Below, in pieces: positions 42,138 through 51,061 of a stretch of DNA of 64,000 nt (position 1 is the first letter of the stretch; each line of letters starts with the position of its first letter). Made by a program: the position numbers and the translations under genes. This DNA is from a virus: IMG/VR virus record IMGVR_UViG_3300029286_002355, positions 1 through 64,000 of that record; one strand, 5' to 3'. The notes under the pieces were generated by a model, which saw only the letters and a list, made by a program, of their open reading frames with translations, did no database searches and was not told the DNA's origin.

Positions 42138-42901
42138 TTGACGACAACTCCCTTCAAGAAATTTACGGGTTTTGGGTATTCCATATTGAGCATGGTCATT
42201 TCTTTAACCGTAATTTTTGCAATGAGTAAATTTCTATACCACTGAGAGTTTGATGGAATAATTTGCCAATATTTAGTATTAGTTGCATTGATAACTTGAT
42301 CGTATGCATCTATATATTTGTCCCACAGAAGTCTTTCTTTAAGGTCTGCTTCTGATATTTTCCAGTTTTTAGCTGGGTCATCAATTCTCTCCTGAAGCCT
42401 TTCCCTTTGTTTCTCTTTGGATATATGCAGGAAAAACTTTAAAATTGTGGTTCCTTGCCGCCACAACATATCTTCAAAAGTGTTAATATATCTATATCTG
42501 TCTCGAATTTCATCATTCCCTACTAATTCATGAACCTTGGGGAACAGAACATCCTCATAATAACTTCTATTAAAAATAACAATTTCTCCTTTGGCCGGAA
42601 CTTGTTTATGTATTCTCCACAAAAAGTCATGATCAGATTCCTCTTGGGTTGGAGTTTTAAACGAAACTACCCTTACCCCTTGAGGATTAAAACCGCTAAA
42701 GGAATGGCGAATAACTCCATCTTTACCCGAAGCATCCATACCCTGCAAAACAATTAAAATACTATGTTGGTGTCCTGCATATAACAACTCTTGTAATTTA
42801 GACAATTCTTCCTGAACCATAACCATTTCTTTTATGGCTTCTTCTTTTTGGCCTTTTTTGAAAGCAGGGTCTATGTTTTTAAGATTCATTTTATCAATCA
42901 A
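42134..42901 (-). CDS. ppk2: Polyphosphate kinase 2 family protein
   Basis: 255 residues, the size of one-domain PPK2. Walker A (GMDASGKDG), the lid FNRSYYEDVLFPKVH and the C-terminal WYRNLLIAKI are all family features. PPK2 makes ATP or GTP (or their diphosphates) from polyphosphate, so it may supply energy when the host is depleted. The start overlaps nadE by 8 nt. Confidence 0.9.
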   Translation of the reverse strand: MIDKMNLKNIDPAFKKGQKEEAIKEMVMVQEELSKLQELLYAGHQHSILIVLQGMDASGKDGVIRHSFSGFNPQGVRVVSFKTPTQEESDHDFLWRIHKQVPAKGEIVIFNRSYYEDVLFPKVHELVGNDEIRDRYRYINTFEDMLWRQGTTILKFFLHISKEKQRERLQERIDDPAKNWKISEADLKERLLWDKYIDAYDQVINATNTKYWQIIPSNSQWYRNLLIAKITVKEMTMLNMEYPKPVNFLKGVVVK

Positions 42902-43628
42902 AAGTAAGTGTTTCTGGCATCTTCCGCTTGTGTTCGGAGTTTTTTATCCTTCTCATAATATTACTAACTTTATCTTCGCCTAAATTTAACTTTAAGTCAT
43001 GCAGTTGCCCCTGAACCCTTCCTGTCAGTAGTTTTAGAATATTATCCATTTCACTATAGGGCATCCCAATTTCGCTTTCATCGGTTTGCCCAGCCCACAA
43101 TTCCGCAGAAGGAGGCTTGTTAAGAATGCTTGGTGGGAAGTTCGGATAAGTTTTGGCAACTTCCCATACTTCGGTTTTGAATAAGCCGCCAATAGGTTCT
43201 ACATCACATCCACCATCGCCATACTTAGTAAAATATCCAAGCATCATTTCTGTTCTATTACTCGTACCAATAACCAAACCATTATTTTCAGAAGCTAGTC
43301 CGTAAAGAATAGCCATGCGAACTCTTGCTCTGGTATTTCCCATGGTTAGACGGTTGGTAAAACCAAATCCGTCCACAATCAACTTAATGTTTGTACATCC
43401 ATAATTGGGAAGTTCTAGGATCGAAGCCACTTTATCTGCATCACCGGTTGATTGATCGCCATAAGGCATTGTTCTTGCAAAAATTTTATCTTTACCCAAA
43501 GCTTCAACGCAGAGAAATGTAATAAGGGCAGAGTCCACCCCACCCGATTCCCCTATAATAGCGTTTCGTCCATTCATAAAAGAACGTATTTTTTCAACCA
43601 AATTGGCTCTGACTTTTATATAATCCAT
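42894..43628 (-). CDS. nadE: NH3-dependent NAD+ synthetase
   Basis: 244 residues. The ATP-pyrophosphatase loop ESGGVDSAL, then NTRARVRMAILYGLA, GTSNRTEMMLGYFTKYGDGGCD and PSAELW are NadE signatures. It amidates nicotinate adenine dinucleotide to NAD+. No glutaminase domain, so it uses ammonia. AAGGAGATAACA precedes ATG; it heads a transcript with ppk2. Confidence 0.93.
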   Translation of the reverse strand: MDYIKVRANLVEKIRSFMNGRNAIIGESGGVDSALITFLCVEALGKDKIFARTMPYGDQSTGDADKVASILELPNYGCTNIKLIVDGFGFTNRLTMGNTRARVRMAILYGLASENNGLVIGTSNRTEMMLGYFTKYGDGGCDVEPIGGLFKTEVWEVAKTYPNFPPSILNKPPSAELWAGQTDESEIGMPYSEMDNILKLLTGRVQGQLHDLKLNLGEDKVSNIMRRIKNSEHKRKMPETLTFD

Positions 43629-43652
43629 TGTTATCTCCTTGTCTTTCTTTAC

Positions 43653-43680
43653 ATTGTATTTGATTCGGAAAATAAATCAA
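43653..43680 (-). promoter_or_regulatory. Sigma70-like promoter for nadE-ppk2
   Basis: TTGATT (43680-43675), 16-nt spacer, TACAAT (43658-43653). Confidence 0.6.
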
Positions 43681-44418
43681 TCATTTTTTACAAATATAAA
43701 TCAGGGATGATTCTTCCCCTACCGTTATGTTCATATTCACTACATCCGAAAAAACCTCCCTTAATACCACTTCGAGCCTTTCTTCCGGAATCCAAAGAAA
43801 CGAAGTATGGTGCGGCTCATGTCCTTCTACATAAACAGACCGATGAATGAAACCGTTAGCATCCAAACAATGTATCTCCACATACTCTTTACCATTTGCT
43901 TTGAAAGTTCTAGTTACAGGCTTTTCGCTTGGGGTCTCAGGGAAAGTGCTGAATACGAATTTAGAATTTTTTGTCATTGATCTTTTAAGAAGAAGCAGGT
44001 TGTCTTTATCGAACCAATAGTTGATACCCTGTTGACAAATGACCGCATCATAAGTATCGGCATAAGCATAATACTTTAGGAAGCTGTGGGTAGAACCATT
44101 AAAAAGAAGGACTTCCCTATCATAGTCGTTAGAGCAAGAAAGCAAGTTCCCATCTTTATTAAAACCTCTTTTGTTAAATCCTATTTTTTGTGGTATTTCG
44201 TAGATATGTGGGTTGGTATCTACGCCGGTTACAGAATAGGCTCCCATTTCAACAGCTTCTTTAATCCCGTTCCCATTGACGCCACAACAAAGTTCTAATA
44301 CCATTTTTTTATCTATGGGGATAGCAAACGCCAAGAGTTCTCTGGGGGTTTTTTCGACAAGATGAGGATATAAAATCGCATATTCGTCACTTGCCATTTT
44401 AAATTTTGGTTCCGACAT
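43681..44418 (-). CDS. Class I SAM-dependent methyltransferase
   Basis: 245 residues. Motif I is VLELCCGVNGNG, followed by GVDTN (motif II), and YDAVICQQGINYW for motif IV. Substrate unknown. It closes the gene run that contains the TerY-P-like set. Confidence 0.75.
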   Translation of the reverse strand: MSEPKFKMASDEYAILYPHLVEKTPRELLAFAIPIDKKMVLELCCGVNGNGIKEAVEMGAYSVTGVDTNPHIYEIPQKIGFNKRGFNKDGNLLSCSNDYDREVLLFNGSTHSFLKYYAYADTYDAVICQQGINYWFDKDNLLLLKRSMTKNSKFVFSTFPETPSEKPVTRTFKANGKEYVEIHCLDANGFIHRSVYVEGHEPHHTSFLWIPEERLEVVLREVFSDVVNMNITVGEESSLIYICKK

Positions 44419-44428
44419 ATTTATCCTT

Positions 44429-46111
44429 TCATTTTTTCATCTTTACAGAATACAATTTCTTCCCATCGGTATAATACATTCCACCCGAAACATTAAACAT
44501 TCTATCAGAGGCACCAAAAGGAGGATTATCAATAACCTTTACGTTCTCCCCCTTAAATACTTCAACATTGGAATCGCTTACCAAAACAGCAACCCCATTA
44601 GGCATAACGGTTAAATTCATATTACAGTAAGATACATCGTGGGTTATTCTAATGGTATATTTTGCATAGGAAGGATCAAATGACAACACCAGTCTAGTAT
44701 ACTCTCCCTTCTTTTCTGCAATAATAGCACATACGTTTCTTTCCGATCTAGCATCAATAATCCGAAGACCATCCAATTCCTTAACATGAATACTTTGGCA
44801 AGAACCTTTTACATAAGGAATGGTTACATATTTTTTCCCTAGCAAATCCTGTATGATTACTCCATCAAAAACTTGGGTAGAAAGATCCATAACCGAAAGA
44901 GCCATGCGTGTTCCATGCACCGTCTTTTCTCCAAATCGAGTAAAACTATTTTCAATTAATTTGCCATCAAAAACGGTGTAAATGCATCCGTTTCGATACA
45001 TCATATCTTCTGCCGCAATCTTCCCTACGTCTTTTCCGTTATCGTCAAAAATAGAAACTATTCCGTCCTTAAGAATACAAACCACAGGAGCTACCCCATT
45101 CGATTCGCACATAAGAACCTTCTTTGCGTCGTCAATGATAACAGGAAGTTTAGCTCTACCCTTATAAATATTTTTCTTGCCAATTAAGAAGTTGATACCC
45201 ATGAAATTGAAAACGTTCAAAATGACTTCGGGACATTCTTCCGAAAGAACCGTGATGAATGCATCTGTAGCCGATATGATATTGAAAGTATGTGGAATAG
45301 CTACCGAAACAATATCTCCCATGCTAGGCGGGGAACATCGGGCATTGTCAACGAAAACTTGCTTAAGCCATTTTAAATGACTACTTGGAATAATGGAAAA
45401 ATCATTACAGGATTTGGGGAGAGAAACTTTGGGATCAAAAATAGAGATGCCCTTTTCCATTCTCTTCAACCACTCGCTATTTTTGTAATCAGGATGAGAA
45501 CCTTTAAATGGATGAATTCCCACCCACAATTGAGTAGCTAAGACAGCAAAAGAGAACCAATCGCTTCCTTCATTCCATTTGTTAGCCTTAATGGTTCTGT
45601 CACGAATACTCTCCATGATTGCCGTAGCTCTAAAAGATGGGGTTTGATAAGAATCTACATCAATAAAAAATACATCATCAAATTTCTTAGCAACCAATTC
45701 GTTCATTTCGTTAAGGTCTACTATAAGACAATTCGCATCATGAATGGACTGAACGACCACTTGCATTTGAGATATCAATTCGTTTACCTGCTCATTACTT
45801 ATGTTATTTTGCTGTTTGAAACTATTGGTAAATAGTTGGCAGAGAGGGTAAGAGCCCTTCTTAAACTCCAAAGCATATCCGACAGGTTTATTGTCTTCAT
45901 AAACAATAGCTAATGGGATAAGAACATTAGGGTGTTTGATTTGCTTTAATTCATCAATTTTTTGAGAAGGAAGCATTTGTTGTGGGTCATTGTAAATCTT
46001 GTATGCAGTTTTATCTTTGACGTAGATAGAAGCTTCTCCACCGCTTGCTAGGTAGTCATTATCGGTAAGGGTTATCTTCCCCATCCCTTCAACTGTATAA
46101 GTAGTCTTCAT
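44429..46111 (-). CDS. Protein kinase of TerY-P type with beta-propeller-like C-terminal half
   Basis: 560 residues. Kinase elements in residues 1-260: glycine loop ASGGEASIY, lysine in AYKIY, catalytic loop IVDLNEMNELV with Asp and Asn, metal-binding FIDVDSYQ in place of DFG, and SDWFSFAVLATQLW. This form belongs to the divergent kinases of TerY-phosphorylation systems. Residues 300-560 are repeated beta segments without a known name. With PP2C and vWA genes next door it completes the triad. Confidence 0.8.
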   Translation of the reverse strand: MKTTYTVEGMGKITLTDNDYLASGGEASIYVKDKTAYKIYNDPQQMLPSQKIDELKQIKHPNVLIPLAIVYEDNKPVGYALEFKKGSYPLCQLFTNSFKQQNNISNEQVNELISQMQVVVQSIHDANCLIVDLNEMNELVAKKFDDVFFIDVDSYQTPSFRATAIMESIRDRTIKANKWNEGSDWFSFAVLATQLWVGIHPFKGSHPDYKNSEWLKRMEKGISIFDPKVSLPKSCNDFSIIPSSHLKWLKQVFVDNARCSPPSMGDIVSVAIPHTFNIISATDAFITVLSEECPEVILNVFNFMGINFLIGKKNIYKGRAKLPVIIDDAKKVLMCESNGVAPVVCILKDGIVSIFDDNGKDVGKIAAEDMMYRNGCIYTVFDGKLIENSFTRFGEKTVHGTRMALSVMDLSTQVFDGVIIQDLLGKKYVTIPYVKGSCQSIHVKELDGLRIIDARSERNVCAIIAEKKGEYTRLVLSFDPSYAKYTIRITHDVSYCNMNLTVMPNGVAVLVSDSNVEVFKGENVKVIDNPPFGASDRMFNVSGGMYYTDGKKLYSVKMKK

Positions 46112-46362
46112 TCATCTTTCTTCCAAACAATTTTATACCTTCTCACAATTGTATCTACGTCAAATGCCCTACAATCATCGCATACTCCACCAAGTTTATT
46201 TATGTTCCCAACAAGAAATATACCTATTTTTGTATCAATGAGAGTACCGGGAATATTGAGATGTCTCTTGCAAAAAGAATCTAATTCGTCCAATTCTTTT
46301 CCCTTTTCGTTTGAGTAAATAGTCCCAAAAGGTAATCCGCACTTAATCCATCCATCTTTCAT
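46108..46362 (-). CDS. Hypothetical protein, 84 aa
   Basis: Alpha/beta protein with CxxC (GVCDDC); sits between PP2C and kinase, overlapping the kinase start by 4 nt. Perhaps an accessory part of the triad. Confidence 0.6.
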   Translation of the reverse strand: MKDGWIKCGLPFGTIYSNEKGKELDELDSFCKRHLNIPGTLIDTKIGIFLVGNINKLGGVCDDCRAFDVDTIVRRYKIVWKKDE

Positions 46363-46371
46363 AACTCCTCC

Positions 46372-47250
46372 TTATACCACTACGGTTGCTATAGAAATGT
46401 CATCAAAATGAGACATAAGTAGTTTTTTGTGATCTTTCTGCAAAGCCTTCATCCTTCTTTGGACAAAAACCCCCGATGTATTCTTGTAAGCCACAAAGCT
46501 ATTAACAATATCTTCCGATAGGACATTATTCATTCCATTGTCAGATTGCTTTTGATAGCTTTTTACTCCATCCGACATAAGCGATATACTTTCTATATCC
46601 TTGAACGTAAATGAAGTATTGTCCCACCCTATTGAAGGATGAGGAGATAAATTAATTTGCTTGCTTGCATTTTTCCTGAGTCCATTTAGTTGTTGTAGGT
46701 TTTGACATACATCTAACATCCCACCAAATTCTTGAACATAACACGCCAACCGATTAGAATCTAAGGGATAAGATGGGTAGTAAGGTGCTCCACTTAAATA
46801 GGTTACGTCAATGATATTCAGATCCCCATTCTTGAATTTAATAGCCGCAACGCCATCTCCGAACATAAAGAGATTGGCCTTATCTTTGTCAACAACGGTC
46901 AGGAGCAATGTGCAATCGGAGAACAGGGGAGAAAGGTCAAGATGTTTTCTTACAATTTCTACCTCTTGCATAATACAATCTCTAATTTTTTCTTGCTCAC
47001 TAGAGAATTCGGTTCCTCTTTCTTTGTCAATTTCCGAAAGGGTTTTTACGACATCCGAATGCATCAATAATTTTCTTGCGGCATAGGCAACAACCCTAGC
47101 CCCTAAATCTGCTTGACCACTTATGTTATGGGATTCGGAGCAACCATCTGTAACAATGGCAAAACCAATTCCATCCTTCTCCCCTGTTAAAGCATAATCT
47201 TGACAGGATTCGTGAGAAGAACCAATTTCAAAATAGCAATCGGTTTTCAT
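46372..47250 (-). CDS. PP2C-family protein phosphatase
   Basis: 292 residues. Metal ligands appear in SCQDYAL, AIVTDGCS, LMSDGVKSY and FDDISIAT, the usual PP2C order. It should oppose the neighbouring kinase. Overlaps its upstream neighbour by 4 nt. Confidence 0.85.
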   Translation of the reverse strand: MKTDCYFEIGSSHESCQDYALTGEKDGIGFAIVTDGCSESHNISGQADLGARVVAYAARKLLMHSDVVKTLSEIDKERGTEFSSEQEKIRDCIMQEVEIVRKHLDLSPLFSDCTLLLTVVDKDKANLFMFGDGVAAIKFKNGDLNIIDVTYLSGAPYYPSYPLDSNRLACYVQEFGGMLDVCQNLQQLNGLRKNASKQINLSPHPSIGWDNTSFTFKDIESISLMSDGVKSYQKQSDNGMNNVLSEDIVNSFVAYKNTSGVFVQRRMKALQKDHKKLLMSHFDDISIATVVV

Positions 47251-47657
47251 ATTTGTTTTACCCGATATTCAGGGAAGGGTTTTGCGCCACGGAATTTTTC
47301 AACAACAATATCGACATGCGGAGCTTTGTTAATAAGAACCAACACAAATCCACCTATTTTGACTACAGAATAAGAGTATCTGAAGTTAATGACGCTAAGT
47401 AGTTCTCTTTTGAGTGTAGGGCCAAAATCAAAAGCCTTTATCTTTCCGTCTGAGGCATCAATAACATTTGACCTATAGCGAATATGTCCTTTGGCGTTAT
47501 CTTTCTCGCAACATGGACAACCTTTAAAATGTTTTTGATAGGTAACAACAGGACTATCGGGAAGGATACGAATTTTTACAGGTTCTCCATCTTGCAGCTT
47601 AATGAATTCGAGTTTTGTTGGCCCCAAATAATCTTTCATTTTATCATATATTAGCAT
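47247..47657 (-). CDS. Hypothetical protein, possibly nucleic-acid binding
   Basis: 136 residues. KLQDGEPVKIRILPDSP near the N-terminus resembles the start of phage single-strand-binding-like proteins, and CPCCEKD is a possible zinc site. The link is weak. Confidence 0.55.
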   Translation of the reverse strand: MLIYDKMKDYLGPTKLEFIKLQDGEPVKIRILPDSPVVTYQKHFKGCPCCEKDNAKGHIRYRSNVIDASDGKIKAFDFGPTLKRELLSVINFRYSYSVVKIGGFVLVLINKAPHVDIVVEKFRGAKPFPEYRVKQI

Positions 47658-47675
47658 ACGTCCTTTCTAAGACAA

Positions 47676-47700
47676 AGGGCGAGATATTCCATCCCGCCCT
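47676..47700 (-). terminator. Weak hairpin terminator
   Basis: AGGGCG/CGCCCT stem with a 13-nt loop, followed on the minus strand by TTGTCTT, after the stop of the gene at 47730. Confidence 0.4.
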
Positions 47701-47729
47701 CCACTTACAAATCAATTGCCCAATACAAA

Positions 47730-48068
47730 CTATTCCAAACAAGTAACGGAATCTGCAACATAAGTTCCGGGAGGAGCAACTTCAATATCTGACTTGCACA
47801 AAGTATTTTCCCATAAATACTTTATGCCACCCAAATATTTTGCGATACGTTTTTGTTTTCGTGGATTTTTTGCAATACATTTTACAACCAATATATCTGT
47901 GTATTGAGAAGCAAAAGCAGTGGCATCTTTTTTTTCTTTAAAAAAGAATAGTTTTGATCCTATTAGAGATGGAAACACTTCAACATTAACAGGATAGGTT
48001 AGAGCAAAGTAGTTTCCATATGAACTAATAGAATCTCTTCGGTTGTTAAGAACTTTCCATCCATTCAT
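47730..48068 (-). CDS. Three-copy family protein (GTYVADS family), copy 1
   Basis: 112 residues. Shares with 53822-54226 and 58162-58536 an N-terminal GWKVL and RR.SIS, central YPVNVEVFPSL.GSKLFFFK, VKCIA.NP.K and a C-terminal GTYVADSVTCLE. Soluble, alpha/beta; function unknown. It lies between the vWA and PP2C genes. Confidence 0.7.
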   Translation of the reverse strand: MNGWKVLNNRRDSISSYGNYFALTYPVNVEVFPSLIGSKLFFFKEKKDATAFASQYTDILVVKCIAKNPRKQKRIAKYLGGIKYLWENTLCKSDIEVAPPGTYVADSVTCLE

Positions 48069-48076
48069 ATTTCACC

Positions 48077-48853
48077 TTAGAACGTAAGTTTAGATGAAGC
48101 TACCGTTGACGTTCCCGAAGCAAGAGCCTGAGACGTAGAAGAAATACTACGACTGATATATCCTGCCAATTTAGCCAAGGTCTTTTCAGGAGATGTCTTT
48201 TGGAACAAATCCGTCAAATCAACAAACTGAGTGATATCCGCATCCTTTCTGAAATCGTCCAAATAAACAACGGTACTGTTATCGCTATATCCAACCCCAA
48301 CAAGAATAACAGCAATAGATTCCAGCTTTTCTTCCTTCTTAGCCTTGTCAATAGCTTTCTTACAAGTCTTAGCTGTAGCCTTACCCATATTGTTAGCCCC
48401 ATCAGTTAGAACATAGATAACTCCATTAGCGGAGTAATCCTGATCCACAAGAAGCTTTCCGTAATCCGCTGTAGCTTCAACACAAGATTGAACGGCATCG
48501 AATAAGGAAGTACAGCCACCAATTTGAACGGCATCGGTATATTCCTTTTCTTTAATGTCTGTAAGAAGCCTGAAACCGTGGACTTCTACAACCGTATCGC
48601 TAAACATAACTAGACGAAAGAGAAGATTATGTTTTCTTGGAGAGCTTTGACAAGACTTTAAAATGGTCTTCAAGCAATCTTCCAACTGTTTTCGATAGCT
48701 ACTTACCGAACCTGATACGTCAACCACCACTGTAGCTAACGTATATTCACTTGCTCCTGACAGCGAATCCAATCCAACGGCACTAAACCGATAATTGGAA
48801 GCAGTTGAAAGCTGCTGCATACTCACATTTTCATCTACAACGATATCCGGCAT
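48077..48853 (-). CDS. vWA-domain protein, TerY-like
   Basis: 258 residues. MIDAS residues: VVVDVSGSVSSY (DxSxS), a threonine near TSLFDAV and VLTDGANNMGK. The size and the partner kinase and phosphatase genes fit TerY, the vWA part of the TerY-P triad thought to respond to stress through phosphorylation. A Ser/Thr-rich tail ends the protein. Confidence 0.8.
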   Translation of the reverse strand: MPDIVVDENVSMQQLSTASNYRFSAVGLDSLSGASEYTLATVVVDVSGSVSSYRKQLEDCLKTILKSCQSSPRKHNLLFRLVMFSDTVVEVHGFRLLTDIKEKEYTDAVQIGGCTSLFDAVQSCVEATADYGKLLVDQDYSANGVIYVLTDGANNMGKATAKTCKKAIDKAKKEEKLESIAVILVGVGYSDNSTVVYLDDFRKDADITQFVDLTDLFQKTSPEKTLAKLAGYISRSISSTSQALASGTSTVASSKLTF

Positions 48854-48867
48854 ATTTCCTCCTTTAT

Positions 48868-49032
48868 TTACTCAGTTATACTTTCTTCAATTATTTTACG
48901 CCATGCTTGTTTTATTTCTTTTTGGATCGTACTATCAATTGCATCCCACTCGTTCCCTATTCCTCCACGATCAGAAATATCTTCTACGATCATGTCAACT
49001 ATATGTTTTGATATTTTTTGTTTTTTGTCCAT
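48868..49032 (-). CDS. Small helical protein, 54 aa
   Basis: The frame from ATG 49032 (MDKKQKISKHIVDM and on) fills the gap before the vWA gene; AAGGAGAAAT precedes it. Acidic/basic helix; unknown. Confidence 0.6.
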   Translation of the reverse strand: MDKKQKISKHIVDMIVEDISDRGGIGNEWDAIDSTIQKEIKQAWRKIIEESITE

Positions 49033-49040
49033 ATTTCTCC

Positions 49041-49262
49041 TTAAAACTCCAAGTGCATTCCACCACCACCTTTACTGGTAAGATCGATTCCTCTGAGGAT
49101 TTTGAATCCAAGGAATTTCCGATAATACAGAACCACATGATGCAAGCTTTCGTTCGGTGGCTCAAAAGAATTTCCTACAATAGGCTGTTCTCTGCTATCC
49201 CACGTAACTTCGCTACCAAACGGGCTTCGCTTTTCCACTGGATCGTAAAATCCTTTCTTCAC
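49041..49262 (-). CDS. Hypothetical protein, 73 aa
   Basis: Unknown; glycine-rich C-terminus (SKGGGGMHLEF). Confidence 0.55.
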   Translation of the reverse strand: MKKGFYDPVEKRSPFGSEVTWDSREQPIVGNSFEPPNESLHHVVLYYRKFLGFKILRGIDLTSKGGGGMHLEF

Positions 49263-49270
49263 AAATTCTC

Positions 49271-49555
49271 CTATACGGTCTTTATTAAAAGACTACAATT
49301 AGCCTGCGCCCTCTCAAAAGTAAAGGCGTGATGGGTTACGATAACTCTTAGCCCCTTTATTTTATCCAATGCGGAACTTAATAGTGTATATGCTTCATCA
49401 ATATCTTCTTTAATTGCAGGTTTTTTATCATTGCCAATTCTAACAATAATAAGCTTGCCTGATAGAGATGCTTTCTTTATGGCAACAATGTCATAAGGCT
49501 TACGTCCATCTGATTTCTGCAAAGTCTCTTCAAGCAAATTGGTTTTATTGGGCAT
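49271..49555 (-). CDS. Hypothetical protein, 94 aa
   Basis: Start at ATG 49555 with GAAAGGATACT before it, rather than six codons upstream. Alpha/beta; unknown. Confidence 0.6.
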   Translation of the reverse strand: MPNKTNLLEETLQKSDGRKPYDIVAIKKASLSGKLIIVRIGNDKKPAIKEDIDEAYTLLSSALDKIKGLRVIVTHHAFTFERAQANCSLLIKTV

Positions 49556-49576
49556 AGTATCCTTTCGTTCCATTAT

Positions 49577-49990
49577 TTACTCAATAGGTTCGTCAAGTAA
49601 GTTTTTCACAACCTGTTCAACATCTATAATTCCTAATTTATCCAATGGTTTTTCTTCAAAGGACTTAGCAAGAGTGGTTAATATTCTACCTGCTTCTGCT
49701 AGTTTACCAATATAATCAGTTACCGTACCAGCAACGCCTTCATAGTGGCATCCATTAGGAGATAACCATGACCATCCATCGGGGCATTGATAGGTTGGAT
49801 CACAGGGAACTTTTTGCCAACCCATTAGAAAATGAATCTGTTCGTTAACTTCCGCTCTAGTAAGTTTTGTTGGGTTAGATCGGATACGAATTTTGATTGG
49901 TTCTGGATGCACGTTTTTTAGTCTAGCATTGACATCTTTTGTTTTCTTAACCGTTGCTTTTCTTTCTGCATCTGTAAGTCTTGTAGCCAT
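49577..49990 (-). CDS. Hypothetical protein, 137 aa
   Basis: A basic N-terminus, a central segment with Trp and Cys residues (CPDGWSWLSPNGC) and a helical C-terminus. Unknown. Confidence 0.6.
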   Translation of the reverse strand: MATRLTDAERKATVKKTKDVNARLKNVHPEPIKIRIRSNPTKLTRAEVNEQIHFLMGWQKVPCDPTYQCPDGWSWLSPNGCHYEGVAGTVTDYIGKLAEAGRILTTLAKSFEEKPLDKLGIIDVEQVVKNLLDEPIE

Positions 49991-49999
49991 ATTTACTCC

Positions 50000-50188
50000 T
50001 TATTCTTTAACCCATTGATGACCGCATTTATGACAAGTAACCTTAATAGCTCTCTTGGATAAGGCCCAATTGAACACCTTACGATAAAAGAATTGTTTTA
50101 CAATACCACCAAACAATCCATAAGTTGTTATCGTAAGGTTTCGCTTACAATTAGGGCATACCAAATCGAGTTTAGTTACCAGTTGCAT
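50000..50188 (-). CDS. Small zinc-ribbon protein, 62 aa
   Basis: CPNC (11-14) and CHKCG (52-56) form a zinc ribbon around a hydrophobic centre. Its ATG touches the stop of the hydrolase upstream. Confidence 0.65.
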   Translation of the reverse strand: MQLVTKLDLVCPNCKRNLTITTYGLFGGIVKQFFYRKVFNWALSKRAIKVTCHKCGHQWVKE

Positions 50189-50982
50189 TAAGCAAGGTAC
50201 TCCGTAGACTTCTCAACCCTCATTCCACGTTTAATCATGTCGATAACGAAGTCTTTACCAAGCTTATCAAAGCCGGTTACATTCGAACAGCAATCTTCTA
50301 GGAGAACGAATTTCTTGATATTTTCGTCACCAAAAGCTTTAGCCACTTGTTCAACGGTAGCTTTTACGCAATGGCTTAACGCCTCTCCTGCTATTAAAAG
50401 AGAGTCCGCCTCCTGAAGAGTCTTTATTAGTCCAGTATTTAACATGGTGCTAGGTTCTTCGGGAGAGGGAACTTCCGCCTCAAGTGCCCCATAATGCTCC
50501 GACATATAGAAATCGCCTTTAACACAATAATCCGCCATTCTCTTCCTGTCTTTTTCCCATTGAATAATAGCATCAGAAACGTTAGGGACAAGAGCATGGC
50601 CCCAAGATCCTATAAGACAGTGATAGGGCCAAATAATTAGTGGATATTTACCCTTTGTCGATAGCTCTTCAACATAATCAATTCCCCTTTTTCTCAGTCC
50701 CAAAAGGGTTGTTTGCCACACACTCTTCCTGACATCATCTACGCTAATAACCGTAAATGGCTGAGGATGCTCGTTTTTGGAATTAACCCAGAAAGCAGAA
50801 TGGAATACCTGCATTACTTTGTGTGAATCTAAAGTTGCATGTATACGGTCAATTTTCTTGCCCACCCTATTGATGAATTTAGACAATCTATCCATATCCC
50901 CATCGGCACCGGGAACGAACAAATTCCCTTTTGGACTAGAAAAATCATTTTGACAATCAATAGCTAACAGATGTACTTTCAT
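50188..50982 (-). CDS. Isochorismatase-family hydrolase, nicotinamidase-like
   Basis: 264 residues. Asp in AIDCQNDF, a central basic residue (lysine or arginine near KSVW), and the catalytic Cys in GEALSHCVKATVEQ form the family triad; DSHKVMQVFHSAFW resembles the metal site of nicotinamidase. PncA turns nicotinamide into nicotinate for NAD+ salvage. Other isochorismatase activities cannot be excluded. First gene of the transcript that includes the kinase-phosphatase-vWA set. Confidence 0.75.
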   Translation of the reverse strand: MKVHLLAIDCQNDFSSPKGNLFVPGADGDMDRLSKFINRVGKKIDRIHATLDSHKVMQVFHSAFWVNSKNEHPQPFTVISVDDVRKSVWQTTLLGLRKRGIDYVEELSTKGKYPLIIWPYHCLIGSWGHALVPNVSDAIIQWEKDRKRMADYCVKGDFYMSEHYGALEAEVPSPEEPSTMLNTGLIKTLQEADSLLIAGEALSHCVKATVEQVAKAFGDENIKKFVLLEDCCSNVTGFDKLGKDFVIDMIKRGMRVEKSTEYLA

Positions 50983-51032
50983 ATTTTCTCCTTTGTTACT
51001 TTGTTTATCTTAATCCTATCTTAATTACAAAC

Positions 51033-51060
51033 ATTGTAGTCGAAGTAAAAAAAAATGCAA
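51033..51060 (-). promoter_or_regulatory. Sigma70-like promoter
   Basis: TTGCAT (51060-51055), 16-nt spacer, TACAAT (51038-51033). No further promoter is evident until 43.7 kb. Confidence 0.55.
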
Positions 51061-51061
51061 G

